Shown in pieces: positions 52,592 through 60,477 of a stretch of 64,000 nucleotides of DNA (positions are counted from its first letter, which is position 1; each line of letters opens with the position of its first letter). The translations under genes and the position numbers were made by a program. This stretch comes from Archaeoglobaceae archaeon (GTDB taxonomy: Archaea > Halobacteriota > Archaeoglobi > Archaeoglobales > Archaeoglobaceae). The notes below the pieces were generated by a model that was given only the letters and a program-made list of their open reading frames with translations, made no database searches and was not told the DNA's origin. Location: positions 62,001 to 126,000 of the forward strand of contig JALWDS010000004.1 in the NCBI GenBank assembly GCA_027036775.1, given 5' to 3'.

Positions 52592-52839
52592 GGGTGTGGG
52601 CTATTTTCGGTCTGTTTTTGATTTTGTGTGCGGTCGGTGTCGTTTTGGCTAAATCGATTAATAACGTGCTTTCCGAAGATGCAGACGGTGACGGAATGCC
52701 CACCATTGTCGAAAAGGCCGTTGGAACCAATCCCAACGATCCGTTGAGCTGTATTACTGTTAAAGGAATTAGCTACGTTGAAAGCAATAACACCAGTATC
52801 TTGATTGAAGTCGCCAACGTGACCGTGGGAGGTGGGTGA
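52588..52839 (+). CDS. Small secreted protein with a DxDxDG calcium-binding-like motif
   Basis: The 83-residue protein has a signal peptide (MRVWAIFGLFLILCAVGVVLA) and LSEDADGDGMPTIVEKAVGT, a thrombospondin type 3-like Asp loop ending in the NPNDP common to such repeats. It shares this pattern with the preceding small protein and lies in a chain of 4-bp overlaps with it and with the large VWA gene. Possibly it is a calcium-dependent partner of the adhesin (inference). Confidence 0.6.
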   Translation: MRVWAIFGLFLILCAVGVVLAKSINNVLSEDADGDGMPTIVEKAVGTNPNDPLSCITVKGISYVESNNTSILIEVANVTVGGG

Positions 52840-55800
52840 AGATGAAGGGGTTTAAAATTTTCGTCTTTGCAATGATAACGATTGCACTGTTAATTCCGGC
52901 GGTTTACGCCGAGCAGGTTAAGTTGGGAGTGGACATTTATCCCCAAAGCGTTTACGAGGGTGGAACGGCAAAGGTTTCGATAAACGTTAGCGGTGCGTCG
53001 GAAAGCCAAGTTCAAACGATACCCGTGGACGTTATGCTCGTAATGGACTGCTCTGGCTCGATGTATAGATACGGTAACATAATAAGCGGACCTTACAACG
53101 TCACCCTGAAGACGAGTTGGAGGAAGATCGGAGAGTTCAGATTAAACAAAACCTCGAACGTCGAAGTGATGTTGCAGACCCTACCGGGCAGAGGTCTGGG
53201 TGCGGATTGGTATGTCGAACCTTACGACCTATTCGAAGTTTACCTAAAGAACAAGGATGAGGGTTGGACAACACCGATAGGTTACGGATACTCCGTAGTT
53301 AGATACATCGATGTTCCACCGGGGAACTACGAGGTTTACGCAAAGCTTTACTACTACGATAGATACTATACACAGCCGAACAGAGTTTTCGCAATTGAAC
53401 TACCTCCAGTAAGAATCGACTCCGCGAAGCAATCCGCAAAGGCTTTCGTTGATATACTGAAGGACAACGACAGAGTTGGACTCGTCAGGTTTGGTGAAGG
53501 GGCAAGCCTCTTGGTAGGTTTAACTTCGAACAAGAACTACGTTAAAAGAAAGATCGATAGACTCTACCCAGATGGCGGAACGCCGATGGGCGACGCCTTA
53601 AAGCTGGCCATAAATCATCTGATAAAGAGGGGTAGAAGCAACGCAGTCAAAGTTATACTACTATTCACAGACGGTTGGTGGAACGAAGGTTGCAATCCGA
53701 TCAAACAGGCTTACAGAGCTAAGAGGAAAGGTATAATAATCTACACGATCGGATGGGGCGCGGTAAACGATGCGGAACTCAAGAAGATTGCGGAAATAAC
53801 TGGCGGTAAATACTACTACGCCACGACGAGTGAGGAGCTACGGAGCATATACGAAAAGCTGGCAAAGAGGTTGTCGAACATAACAGCCAAGAACGTTAGA
53901 GTTGAGGTTAACTTAAACAACAACGTAGAATACTCGAATCCAAGCGTAAAACCAAGCGGTAACGGTCTCGTTTGGGATATCGGAACTCTATCTGAAAACG
54001 AAACTTGGAACGTCAGCTTCAACGTTAAACCGTTGGTCGATCCAAACACACCTACGACATACAACATAGGCGATGTAGTCGTCAGTTACAGTTGGAACGG
54101 TAGGAGTATGGTGGTATCAAAACCGTTACAGCTGACGGTCATACCCGTTAAACCGGAGAGTATAGTTGCAGAAGCTAACAGGACTACGATAAACGAATTA
54201 GAGACAGTCAGGATAAACGTCTCGGTTTTCACGAACGAGGAGTTGAGCGGTAAGGTCGCTGTAAGGCCCAAAGTGTTAAACGTCAACGGCGGTGAGTTTA
54301 CGGTGTTCATATTCGATACCAACGTAGATACGGGCACGATAACGATAACCAAGATAAACGGCGAGAGCGTTAACGTGAAGCCCCTCTGGGCGAAGAGATG
54401 TAGGATCAAGACGATTGCAAAGTTCGACAGAAGTGACGTAAGGGATTATCTCAGCGTAGGATACAACACGTTCACCGTAAGCTGGAGAGATGCGGAAGGT
54501 AACTACCACGAGGGCAGTGCTACGGTGAAGGTCGTAAACAATAATCAGCACGGATGCAACTGTCACAAGAAGTGGTCCAAATTCGAATTGAGCGGTGAAA
54601 GATACAACTTAACTTGGAGTTCTTCAGAAGAGCTCAACGATACGAATACGAAATACGTTAACTTCAACTTCGACGAGGAAACTCTAACCGGAACTCTCAT
54701 CTGGACTCCGAGTCAGGACTTCGTGAAGCATCCCAAGACCAGCGATAGCGTGACGTTCACATTCTACTTGAAGGACGAGAACGGCAACGTTTTGAACAGC
54801 ACGAGCGTTACGATAACGATTAACGACGTCAACAGAAAGCCGATTGTAGAAATTACTCCGAAAACGGTTACGGTAAACGAAGGGGAATCGATGACACCCG
54901 TAACGATAAAGGTCAATGATGAGGACGGAGACAACGTAAACGTTACTGCGGAGAACTTGCCAGACTGGGCCAATATAGCTAAAGTAACCGCTACAACTTG
55001 GGAAATTACGGGAACCCCAAGCTACGACGATGCTGGAGAATACGCAGTGACGATTAAGGTCAGCGACGGCATCGATACGATAACGGAAGGTGTCAATATT
55101 ACGGTCAACAACGTAAATAGACCGCCGATAATAGATGAAATCGAAGGTAAAACTGTTTACAACGAAACGGAGACTGTTAAACTGAAGATAATAGCACACG
55201 ACCCAGATGGAGACACCATAACCTACGGTAAGAATGTGACGTTTGGAACCATGAACGGTAACGTGTTCACGTGGACACCGAGCTACGACTTCGTAAGGCA
55301 TCCAGATAGAAGTAAAACGGTTACGATAACGTTCACCGTTAAGGACAAATACGGAGCTGAGAACAGCACGAGCGTTACGATAACGGTTAACGACGTCAAC
55401 AGAAAGCCGATTGTAAGGATCACACCAGACAAGAGCGAAGTAAACGTGAGCGAAAACGTTACGTTCACGGTTCAAGTAATCGACTTGGACAACGACGCGA
55501 TGAAGGTCACGTTAGATTTCGGCGACGGTAAAGTCAAAACCATGCAGTTACAAAACGGTAGCGTAGAAACGTTCCAGCACGCATACGATAGCGAAGGTAA
55601 ACACACGGTTAAACTGACCGTCGATGACGGATTCGGTGGAATCAACGAAACCAACGTCACGATAACGGTCAATAAGCCCAAAGAAAACGGTAGTAATGGA
55701 GGAGGTTCTGGCGGAGGAGGCAATGGAGGTTCAACTCCACCGTCTCTTGACAACGTGAAACCGTTTATCTCTGGTAGTGGACCCTACGTCGGAGAGCCGA

Positions 55801-56129
55801 TCTACATCTACATCATAAACGAGACATACTACAAGGAGCAGGAGCATAAGGATGAGTTCAGCAACCTCAAGGGAGCCATCAAGATTTACGTGAACGTAAC
55901 TGACGTAACGAGTGAAAACGCCGAAAAGTATTACGTAAACGTTACCGTGAACGGAGTCGAAATCTACAACGACACATTGGAGGGATTGATCGACAATCAC
56001 TACTTAAAGACCGTATTCGTTCCGATGAAACCCATAAGATACGACGTATGTGCGAACATATTCAACTCGACAAAGGTAGTCGATAGCGGTTGCACAAACG
56101 TCTCGGTTGGAGTTAGGAAGGTAACCTAA
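52836..56129 (+). CDS. Large secreted VWA/cadherin-like/PKD surface protein
   Basis: The 1097-residue protein has a Sec signal (FVFAMITIALLIPAVYA) and a VWA domain with intact MIDAS (MLVMDCSGSM, TPMGDALKLA, LFTDGWW) into which a segment at residues 78-175 is inserted. Then come Ig/BatA-like regions, cadherin-like repeats (NEGESMTPVTIKVNDEDGDN, NDVNRKPIV twice), a PKD repeat (LDFGDGK), a Gly-rich linker (NGGGSGGGGNGG) and a final beta domain. It has many N-glycosylation sequons, few cysteines and no C-terminal anchor. It is probably an adhesin or pilus tip protein. Confidence 0.8.
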   Translation: MKMKGFKIFVFAMITIALLIPAVYAEQVKLGVDIYPQSVYEGGTAKVSINVSGASESQVQTIPVDVMLVMDCSGSMYRYGNIISGPYNVTLKTSWRKIGEFRLNKTSNVEVMLQTLPGRGLGADWYVEPYDLFEVYLKNKDEGWTTPIGYGYSVVRYIDVPPGNYEVYAKLYYYDRYYTQPNRVFAIELPPVRIDSAKQSAKAFVDILKDNDRVGLVRFGEGASLLVGLTSNKNYVKRKIDRLYPDGGTPMGDALKLAINHLIKRGRSNAVKVILLFTDGWWNEGCNPIKQAYRAKRKGIIIYTIGWGAVNDAELKKIAEITGGKYYYATTSEELRSIYEKLAKRLSNITAKNVRVEVNLNNNVEYSNPSVKPSGNGLVWDIGTLSENETWNVSFNVKPLVDPNTPTTYNIGDVVVSYSWNGRSMVVSKPLQLTVIPVKPESIVAEANRTTINELETVRINVSVFTNEELSGKVAVRPKVLNVNGGEFTVFIFDTNVDTGTITITKINGESVNVKPLWAKRCRIKTIAKFDRSDVRDYLSVGYNTFTVSWRDAEGNYHEGSATVKVVNNNQHGCNCHKKWSKFELSGERYNLTWSSSEELNDTNTKYVNFNFDEETLTGTLIWTPSQDFVKHPKTSDSVTFTFYLKDENGNVLNSTSVTITINDVNRKPIVEITPKTVTVNEGESMTPVTIKVNDEDGDNVNVTAENLPDWANIAKVTATTWEITGTPSYDDAGEYAVTIKVSDGIDTITEGVNITVNNVNRPPIIDEIEGKTVYNETETVKLKIIAHDPDGDTITYGKNVTFGTMNGNVFTWTPSYDFVRHPDRSKTVTITFTVKDKYGAENSTSVTITVNDVNRKPIVRITPDKSEVNVSENVTFTVQVIDLDNDAMKVTLDFGDGKVKTMQLQNGSVETFQHAYDSEGKHTVKLTVDDGFGGINETNVTITVNKPKENGSNGGGSGGGGNGGSTPPSLDNVKPFISGSGPYVGEPIYIYIINETYYKEQEHKDEFSNLKGAIKIYVNVTDVTSENAEKYYVNVTVNGVEIYNDTLEGLIDNHYLKTVFVPMKPIRYDVCANIFNSTKVVDSGCTNVSVGVRKVT
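54794..54848 (+). repeat. 55-bp repeat within the adhesin gene, copy 1
   Basis: The stretch starting gaacagcacgagcgttacga matches 55361-55415 at all but one base. It encodes NSTSVTITINDVNRKPIV at the junction of two cadherin-like repeats. Confidence 0.8.
55361..55415 (+). repeat. 55-bp repeat within the adhesin gene, copy 2
   Basis: This is the second copy, with a single A-to-G difference that changes Ile to Val (ITINDV to ITVNDV). Such high DNA identity inside otherwise diverged protein repeats suggests recent duplication or gene conversion. Confidence 0.8.
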
Positions 56130-56160
56130 AAATTAAATTTTTAATATTTTTAATTTATTT

Positions 56161-56826
56161 TTACCTCACCGAAACGTTACAAAAGGTCACTATGCCGTTT
56201 TTCAACGAAATCTCCAGAGTTTTACCATTCTGCTGAACGTTGAAATCCAAAGAACGTTTAAAAGCTTTGAGCAAACCATCGTCTTCAAAAGTTATGTTCA
56301 CGCTTGCCACGTTTTTAACACTGCGCGAGCATCCCTCGTTCTTTATAAGAATCTGTTTCAATCCGCTGAAGGCCAAGCTTCCCGAGACGTTTACAATTCT
56401 AACGTAGGACCTGGACCCGTTTAAGAAAGGGGGCTTGGTTACCGCAATGCAATCGTTACCGAAGCATTCCACGACCGTCCCCAAAACTAAGTAAATCCTA
56501 TCGTTCCCCATTCGATAGACCAAAGCGTTTACGTCGTAATTTTTAGAGTCGAAGCTGATGTTTCCTACTTTCTCCGTGTAAACGACTCCCCTCTTAACGT
56601 TCAAGTTCACGACCTTTTCGGGCGTTACGTTCGTCGATGCGGATAGAAAGATATCTTTGAGAACTAAGAATTCACCCTCCATGACCTTGAAGTTGGCGTA
56701 GTTTTCGTAGTCGTTTATCCTCGGCATGGCCTCCATGTATATGACGCTGAGCAGGAACGCTATCATTCCGAAGAGGAGTATGTATCCGTAGATTTCAGAA
56801 ACTCCTACCTGCTCACGTTTATCCAT
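56161..56826 (-). CDS. Pilin-like protein, 221 aa
   Basis: It begins MDKREQVGVSEIYGYILLFG, a short charged leader followed by Q and a hydrophobic helix, as in archaeal class III/pseudopilin-like exported subunits. The rest is beta-rich and contains four cysteines, including FGNDCIAV and a late FCNVSV. It is the last gene of a five-gene leftward operon of small pilin-like proteins (22-bp overlap with the previous gene) and is convergent with the adhesin gene. Confidence 0.7.
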   Translation of the reverse strand: MDKREQVGVSEIYGYILLFGMIAFLLSVIYMEAMPRINDYENYANFKVMEGEFLVLKDIFLSASTNVTPEKVVNLNVKRGVVYTEKVGNISFDSKNYDVNALVYRMGNDRIYLVLGTVVECFGNDCIAVTKPPFLNGSRSYVRIVNVSGSLAFSGLKQILIKNEGCSRSVKNVASVNITFEDDGLLKAFKRSLDFNVQQNGKTLEISLKNGIVTFCNVSVR

Positions 56827-57197
56827 AGCACACCTACCCCCGTGTAGTTCAAACTCGAATTCAACTCACTCTTTATACCGCTCATGTAAACGCAAAAACT
56901 GTTTACGCCAATCACGCAAACGCTTTCGTTCTCGTATTTCACATCGTAAGGTTCCCCTGCGATCTGACTCGGAACGATCATCCTATAACTTAAAGATACG
57001 TTGTGAGGTAGAAATACGACCGCACCGAAGAGGTTGTTCGCAACCGCGTTTGCAACGTCGTTCGTTCCCGACTGAAAGGTTATAGACCTCCCGACTTCGT
57101 CGAGAGTGTTGCTCAAACTCTTGACGGAGAAGTAAAGCATGGAGAGCATCATTAGGGCTATGATTAGAAATATTATAACGCCCTGCCCCCTACCCAT
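56805..57197 (-). CDS. Pilin-like protein, 130 aa
   Basis: MGRGQGVIIFLIIALMMLSM is a minimal class III signal: four residues, a G-Q site and a hydrophobic helix. A short extracellular part with two cysteines (VCVIGVNSFCVYM) follows. It overlaps the next gene by 22 bp and lies 4 bp after the preceding one. Confidence 0.7.
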   Translation of the reverse strand: MGRGQGVIIFLIIALMMLSMLYFSVKSLSNTLDEVGRSITFQSGTNDVANAVANNLFGAVVFLPHNVSLSYRMIVPSQIAGEPYDVKYENESVCVIGVNSFCVYMSGIKSELNSSLNYTGVGVLWINVSR

Positions 57198-57201
57198 CCG
57201 A

Positions 57202-57585
57202 TCACCTCGAAATCAACTTGTTGTTAAACGTTACGTTCAAGTTCACCGTTCTGAGCGAACCGTTTATGTGGAGTATGCTTACGCGTTGAGCCAAAGTTTC
57301 GTTGTAAAACGTCAAATTTAGGTCGTATCCGTGTCTCGCAAATATTTCGGAGAGGTATTCCGATAGTTTTTCGTTGTTTTTCGTGTAGTTCCAATCTCCG
57401 TGTTTGTAGGACCTCGCGATCTCGTGAAAGATCATCCTTATCTCGTAGTAGGGTATGTTAATTCCTTTGGAAACTTCGTATCCCGACGTCATCACCTCGT
57501 TCAAGTAGATGGAGAGCATAACCACCGTAAACGAAAAGATCAAGGCGAAAGTCAAGAAAAGCTGACCCTTAGACGAACCAAACAT
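57202..57585 (-). CDS. Pilin-like protein, 127 aa
   Basis: MFGSSKGQLFLTFALIFSFT has the K-G-Q processing motif and N-terminal helix of archaeal class III pilins. The ectodomain is short, polar and Tyr/Asn-rich with sequons (NYT, NLT, NET, NGS, NVT). It overlaps the upstream gene by 17 bp in the five-gene operon. Confidence 0.7.
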   Translation of the reverse strand: MFGSSKGQLFLTFALIFSFTVVMLSIYLNEVMTSGYEVSKGINIPYYEIRMIFHEIARSYKHGDWNYTKNNEKLSEYLSEIFARHGYDLNLTFYNETLAQRVSILHINGSLRTVNLNVTFNNKLISR

Positions 57586-58015
57586 ACAGCCTCACCTCGT
57601 AAACGGAATCGTTAACTATCAAAACGGTAAAACTCGAAACGACATCACCGTTTCTGGGTAGTGGATATCCTGCGGAACATACCTTTCTGTAATTGTCGCT
57701 CACGTTGAATACCGTTAGGTTCGTTCCTATCGAGAGGTTTTCGAGGAGGGGGTCAGATAAGTTGCCTTTGAAGTAACCTTTAAGGCCGTTCCAATTCTTG
57801 TGCCTGATGTAGTAGGTCAATATGCTTTCGGAACTATTGTTCTCTATCGTTAGAAGCGTTAGTATGTCGTCCGCATACTTCTTCAGCTGAAGGTTTCTGT
57901 AGTTGGAAATTCCGCTCTTGGGGTTAGGTATGGACATCGCGACGAACAGGGTGGTCAGTATTATTACGGAAGCTATTATGGCCTCAAGGGTGTGAACCTG
58001 CCCCCTACCAGACAT
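57569..58015 (-). CDS. Pilin-like protein, 148 aa
   Basis: MSGRGQVHTLEAIIASVIIL carries the G-Q site followed by a Glu at about +5 of the mature protein, the classical type IV pilin helix pattern. The ectodomain has several sequons (NNSS, NLS, NVS) and ends in YVWFV. The end of the previous gene (LVVYVW) is similar. It overlaps that gene by 11 bp. Confidence 0.72.
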   Translation of the reverse strand: MSGRGQVHTLEAIIASVIILTTLFVAMSIPNPKSGISNYRNLQLKKYADDILTLLTIENNSSESILTYYIRHKNWNGLKGYFKGNLSDPLLENLSIGTNLTVFNVSDNYRKVCSAGYPLPRNGDVVSSFTVLIVNDSVYEVRLYVWFV

Positions 58016-58745
58016 AGACCACCAACCTCCTTAGGGAAGTAGAGTTTAGGCAGTTCATCGAGCCTTTGTCCAAACACTCGTAGTATTCCCTGTCCAAAAC
58101 GACCAACCTCTCAAATTTGGCAACTTCCCCGTAGCTTGGGATTGGATAGCCAATCTGACACGTGGATTTACCACACTTACACACCGTCCCGTTTAAATAT
58201 CTCAAGGAGATGTTGTAGCGGTAGTAGGTGGAGTTCAGGGTTAGGAGTATGGATAAGTTCCTCAAGAGCTCCTCCCCGCCTTGACCTCTAAACCTATTGC
58301 TGGCGCTCCACCAAGAAATGTTGAAGAAATTTTCGACCTTGGTTTTGTTCAAGACGTTCGGATTGCACCTCTCGTAACTCGTGTAAATTCTGTAGGGATC
58401 GGCCAATCCTATCCTCTTTATCGTCGTGTTTATTTCGTAGTCTTTACCTATCGCATCGTACCAATCCTCCGATGAAGAGTTTATAGACCCATTTACCTCC
58501 CAGTCCGCGCTGAGGGTGGCGTTATACTTTCCTGTGGTTTTGTTGTATCTTATGTTCGTCAAGTTCAATCCCGCGTCTTCGGACAGAAGCGTGGAAATCC
58601 TGTATGCACATCCGTATATGTCGAACCTTCCGTAGTGCGGTGTGAAGGCTGAGATGGCACTGTAAAAGGCGAAAGTCGTTACGAGTATGAACACGCCGAT
58701 TGCAATTACAAAATCAACCGAATACTGCCCTCTATTGTTCCACAT
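58005..58745 (-). CDS. Pilin-like protein, 246 aa, first of a five-gene operon
   Basis: MWNNRGQYSVDFVIAIGVFI shows the R-G-Q site and pilin helix. The 246-residue protein is the longest of the five, with several Cys pairs (KCGKSTCQIG, YECLDKGSMNC) and many NxT/NxS sequons. It is divergent from the pilus ATPase gene across about 70 bp of promoter region, which places it firmly in the pilus locus. Confidence 0.72.
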   Translation of the reverse strand: MWNNRGQYSVDFVIAIGVFILVTTFAFYSAISAFTPHYGRFDIYGCAYRISTLLSEDAGLNLTNIRYNKTTGKYNATLSADWEVNGSINSSSEDWYDAIGKDYEINTTIKRIGLADPYRIYTSYERCNPNVLNKTKVENFFNISWWSASNRFRGQGGEELLRNLSILLTLNSTYYRYNISLRYLNGTVCKCGKSTCQIGYPIPSYGEVAKFERLVVLDREYYECLDKGSMNCLNSTSLRRLVVYVW

Positions 58746-58815
58746 CTCAAGCGTCTTCTTACGGTTTGATAACGGTTTCGCAAACGATATATATTCTTGG
58801 AGTTAGATAACTTCG

Positions 58816-60477
58816 ATGTTTTTTGGAAAGAGAAAGAAGAAGGCCTTGGAGGTTGCTGAAGGTGACATAAGCCCCAAACTCGTTGAAGGTGTTGATTACT
58901 CTAAGATAATAGAGCCGGATGAGGGTGTTGAAGGTCTACTTAAAGAATCAAAACTGATAGCCAAGTTCGGTTCTCCAGACGAGCTTTTGGATTTTAAGAT
59001 ACCTCACGGTTACGAGGAGATTGAAAGTTACTGGGTCAACAAACCCTTTGCGATGGTCAAGATACTTTACAACGATTACAGAAACGAATACCTATACTAT
59101 TTAATCGAACCCAAGCTCGACAAGGGAGAAAAGATAGTTTTAGAGGAGATAAAGGAGATTATAAAGAAAAAGATACTCTACGGAAACGTCGACGGTGAAG
59201 ACAAATACGAGGTGATAGAGGAGGTCTTAAACGAAACCCTCGAGGAATACGATTTAAAGATAGGTAAGGCACTCTTTTCGAAGTTCTACTACTACATCGT
59301 CAGGGACTTTTTGGGTTTCTACAAGATAGACGGTATAATGAGGGACCCATACGTTGAGGACATCTCGTGTGACGGTTGGAACGTTCCGATATTCGTTTAC
59401 CACTGGAACTACGGTAACATTCAAACCAACGTGAAAATGGCGAGAGGTGAGCTCGACTCCTTCGTAATTAGACTCGCACAGAGAAGCGGAAAGCACATAT
59501 CCGTCTCAAATCCTATAGTGGATGCGACGCTACCAGACGGTTCGAGAGTGCAATTGACCCTTGGAAAGGACGTTACCGCGAGGGGTAGCACCTTCACAAT
59601 TAGAAAGTTCAAAGAGATACTTATAACCCCCGTTGACCTCGTGAGGTGGGGAACGTTTTCGGTTGAGGAGATGGCCTACTTTTGGTTGGCGGTCGAAAAC
59701 GGTAAGAGCGTTCTGTTCGTTGGTGGAACCGCAAGCGGTAAGACGACTTCTCTGAACGCAGTGGCTCTTTTCATACCGTTAAATGCCAAAATTGTCACGA
59801 TTGAAGACACGAGGGAGTTGAAGCTGATACATCCGAACTGGATTCCATCCGTTACGAGGGACACCTTCACCGAAGACGAAAGGGGAAAGATCGAGATGTA
59901 TGATCTACTAAAAGCGGCCTTGAGGCAAAGACCGGAATACATACTGGTCGGTGAGGTTAGGGGTAAGGAGGCTCTAACCCTGTTCCAAGCCATGTCTACG
60001 GGACACACGACGATGTCCACGTTTCATGCTGATTCGGTAGATGCAGCCATACACAGACTTGAGTATCCTCCCCTAAGCGTTCCGAGGTCGATGATATCAG
60101 CCTTGGATATAGTGAGCGTTCAGGCTCAAACCTTCGTCGGAGGGAGGAGGGTCAGGAGGAATCTAAAGATTTCGGAGATCGTCGGCATAGATCCGGTGAC
60201 GAAGAACATCAAAACCATGGACGTATTCAGTTGGGATCCTTCGGTCGATCAACACAGATTCCTCCTGCACGACCTCTGGTCTTCAAAGGTCATGAGAGAG
60301 ATAATGGAATTCAAAGCTTGGAGCAAAGAGGAGCTTGAAAGGGAGTTCGAACTGAGAAAGGTTATACTACAGAGTTTGGCTGAAAGGGGAATATCGCCGA
60401 AGGAGTTCGTGGATTTCATAAAAGCTTTTAACGCCAACAGAGAGAGGGCTTTGAAGGCTTATGAGATTAGCATATAG
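58816..60477 (+). CDS. Type II/IV secretion-system ATPase (archaeal pilus assembly)
   Basis: The 553-residue GspE/TadA-type ATPase has GGTASGKTTSLNAVALFIP (Walker A), VTIEDTRELKL (Asp box), RQRPEYILVGEVRGKEA (Walker B), and MSTGHTTMSTFHADSVDAAIHRLE (His box). The N-terminal domain reaches to about residue 200 with ISCDGWNVPIFVYHWNYG. It powers assembly of the pilin-like subunits encoded next door. A TATA-like gatatatattc precedes the ATG. It overlaps the next gene by 17 bp. Confidence 0.93.
   Translation: MFFGKRKKKALEVAEGDISPKLVEGVDYSKIIEPDEGVEGLLKESKLIAKFGSPDELLDFKIPHGYEEIESYWVNKPFAMVKILYNDYRNEYLYYLIEPKLDKGEKIVLEEIKEIIKKKILYGNVDGEDKYEVIEEVLNETLEEYDLKIGKALFSKFYYYIVRDFLGFYKIDGIMRDPYVEDISCDGWNVPIFVYHWNYGNIQTNVKMARGELDSFVIRLAQRSGKHISVSNPIVDATLPDGSRVQLTLGKDVTARGSTFTIRKFKEILITPVDLVRWGTFSVEEMAYFWLAVENGKSVLFVGGTASGKTTSLNAVALFIPLNAKIVTIEDTRELKLIHPNWIPSVTRDTFTEDERGKIEMYDLLKAALRQRPEYILVGEVRGKEALTLFQAMSTGHTTMSTFHADSVDAAIHRLEYPPLSVPRSMISALDIVSVQAQTFVGGRRVRRNLKISEIVGIDPVTKNIKTMDVFSWDPSVDQHRFLLHDLWSSKVMREIMEFKAWSKEELEREFELRKVILQSLAERGISPKEFVDFIKAFNANRERALKAYEISI

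Noticed and set aside
54684-55475. 263-residue minus-strand ORF opposite the adhesin gene
   Set aside because: It is antisense to a well-supported coding region with repeats; the translation is Arg/Tyr/Val-rich and low complexity, a shadow of NxT-rich codons.
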